From Apostichopus japonicus (taxonomy: Eukaryota > Echinodermata > Holothuroidea > Aspidochirotida > Stichopodidae), in NCBI RefSeq assembly GCF_037975245.1, contig NC_092582.1:8558501-8622500 (forward strand): a stretch of 64,000 nucleotides of DNA, in the 5' to 3' direction. The notes beneath the pieces are model-generated. The model was not told where the DNA came from, searched no databases, and saw only the letters and a list, made by a program, of their open reading frames with translations. How positions within the stretch are numbered: position 1 is the first letter of the stretch; each line of letters starts with the position of its first letter. The position numbers and the translations under genes are program-made. Positions 61,926-64,000 of this stretch are shown in pieces.

Positions 61926-64000
61926 GGTATATAAATTGACTGCAGGTCTAATGTATCAAGGTCAGAACACTGGTTTAAAAGATATGCCCATGAAGATCTT
62001 AATTCATGTGTGCTATGTATAGCTGTACAATCCCTGACCTCGGTCGTTCATCTATTATCAATTTTAACAATAAACAACGGAGAAGAAAATGTTTACTTCT
62101 TTATATAAAGCCAAGAAGAAAAAACATTCAGAAACTGCTCATGTACTACAAAAAGCCTGTGTAGGTAAATATGAAAAGAAAGAAGGCCTGCCGATTCGAT
62201 TTTAGCAAAATCTTATTGAAAGCTTGTGAGTGGGAAACATATTAACGCTGTACTCCATGAAGCTTCTACGGGAGAGGTGAAGTTTCTAGAACTTGATTAC
62301 GTAATAACAACCGAAAAGTAGGGATGGAAGAAGGCATATTATATTAATAGATGGAAGCTGGAAAGGTACAAAGCTAAAACCACTGACCGAGGGGAGACGA
62401 ACATTGGCTTCAGCATGAGGCTCTATCACTGTTCAAACACATGAACTACAATATGCTTATGTAATAATGAGACATATATCCTAACTATTGTTCGATTAAC
62501 AACTGGCGTCATATTATGCATAGTGAGACTTTACTTTTCAATTGCGTCTATCAAGATTGAATAATGATAGGAACGTATAATAAACTCATTAAGAATGTGA
62601 ATATTAAGTCTACAGAATATGATAAACCGATTGAACAAATAAGATCAAAGTTTATCTTTCTTTTAGTAAGTAAACAGTGAGAAGAAATGGCATTGTATAA
62701 AGTGCTCCTATACGGTACCTTAAACGTACCTCATTTAAATTAGTGAATATTTGAATAAGTGAATTGAGTTGTAATAGTAATGGAGGGCTATTATTAGGTA
62801 TATCATGCAGTCATGTGTTGTTTATATCCTGTATAGCCCTATCATGCAGGGCGTAATGAAATTAACATGACGGGGGTATTGGGGGTACCAAATTATATAT
62901 AAAATGTGGAAATGAAATGCACCGATGACTTTCTATAGAAGTGAAGGTCACGTGTAGCAGTTATGGTCTGAAATAGCATGTTGAATTGTTTCACAAAGTT
63001 TCTCAAATAACCGATACATAACTTGCTACAAATCATGGTAAATATCATAGAAGCTTTAGGAATTTGTCAAGCCTAATGTCCACCAGTCTATTGACTGACA
63101 TTAACAATTAGATATGTCTTTGTGATCTGACAAACTTAACAGTTGGAGGCGCTCCTTAAGAAAAAATATTTTTTATTTGAATGTCTTGAAAAGTTAGCAA
63201 TTATAAATGATAAACGACCTATCCATTTTTCTCGATTGTGGTCATATCAAACCATCACACATCATCAAACATGATTTGGATAAAAAGTTAAACTTTGTAA
63301 TTGCGTGTTGCTCGACAGATTTAGCTTGCTTCCCTTCTCCTCTCGATGTAAACCCGAAAGAGCAAAAACTTGTTCCAGCGTGAAATATTTATTTACAATT
63401 GGTGACGTCATGCAGTCAGATAAGGTTACAGGAAGTATTCAGCTTGTAATCGGCCCTCTTTCATTTCAGCTTTTTTTCCTGAAATAATGTCTAACTATAT
63501 CACAGCACAGAAACACAGCTTCCGCAATTCGAAAACCTTCAACAATAATTAAATCCCTCTCTCTGAAATGTCCCTTTGTTCTTTGAATTAGCTACGAGAG
63601 AACAAGAAATACCTCAAATTCCAACAACTTTCGAAGGCTACGCCCCTACCGGATCCCGCCGTTGCTTTGAAATTAATACCATAGAAACTGAAATCCCTCC
63701 CCCATGTAATTTGTGTTTTAAACTAGCAACGAAGGAACAAGGAATATTTGAGAACGCTTAGCCCTTATTTTTCGACCATTATCCAGATAGCCACAGACTG
63801 TAAGTCGGTTTCGAAAAAATCAACATCCTTCTTGAAATTTGGTGAAATGACGACGCTGGTTATATGACATTAAAATATTCATCAATTCAATTTTGGTTAA
63901 CCAATGAAGTTTTGATTGGGGGGGGGGGTTAAATATGTTCCATAGCCCCTAAATTTTCCCGCAAAGTGCACCTTGTACAGGTGCGTATTTTTCACCTCAC
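61926..64000 (+). other. NLR B intron 2, distal part (window end)
   Basis: Collinear with 12187-14255. A 60-codon frame at 63305-63487 matches that at 13562-13744; no splice sites or family support it as a gene. A homologue of the copy A LRR exon is expected downstream, outside the window. Confidence 0.35.

Overview
This is animal (metazoan) nuclear DNA, AT-rich and packed with DNA transposons. The coding evidence is two copies of a spliced NLR (NACHT-LRR) innate-immune gene whose exon style resembles the expanded NLR families of echinoderms. An echinoderm, perhaps a sea cucumber, is my best guess from memory of the protein style; nothing in the sequence names the species.

Layout. 1-304 is the end of a CACTG-ended transposon. 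305-14255 is segmental duplication copy A; 56215-64000 is copy B, which runs off the window. Both copies carry a 19-nt first coding exon (MASDLA) and a 1505-nt NACHT exon of identical length. In copy A the model continues through an LRR exon (19945-20153) and short 3' exons (32911-38060, possibly to 38695). Eight exons joined at consensus splice sites keep one open frame (2037 nt, 678 residues), although the last exon has a phase ambiguity. The LRR and 3' exons of copy B would lie beyond the window. A separate 135-codon antisense exon of unknown function lies at 40531-40935.

Transposons occupy much of the introns and the spacer. They include two CACTG elements in copy A (one complete, 7466-12133, with a nested palindrome); a related 4.8-kb element (49719-54484) with relics of SAM, C2H2 and transposase-like coding sequence; nested hAT-like elements (14386-16987); three further hAT-like elements with perfect 8-bp target duplications; two adjacent Mutator-like elements with 9-bp duplications; and an element whose inverted ends are 16-bp tandem repeats (24207-27010). 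Because copies A and B are paralogous, copy B supplies the empty site for three insertions in copy A, which orders events: duplication first, or at least insertion into only one copy.

No rRNA, CRISPR, operon or prokaryotic feature is seen. One tRNA-like sequence with intact A and B boxes but a mispaired anticodon stem lies at 42286-42360. Most of the remaining sequence is AT-rich intron or spacer in which I see no gene.
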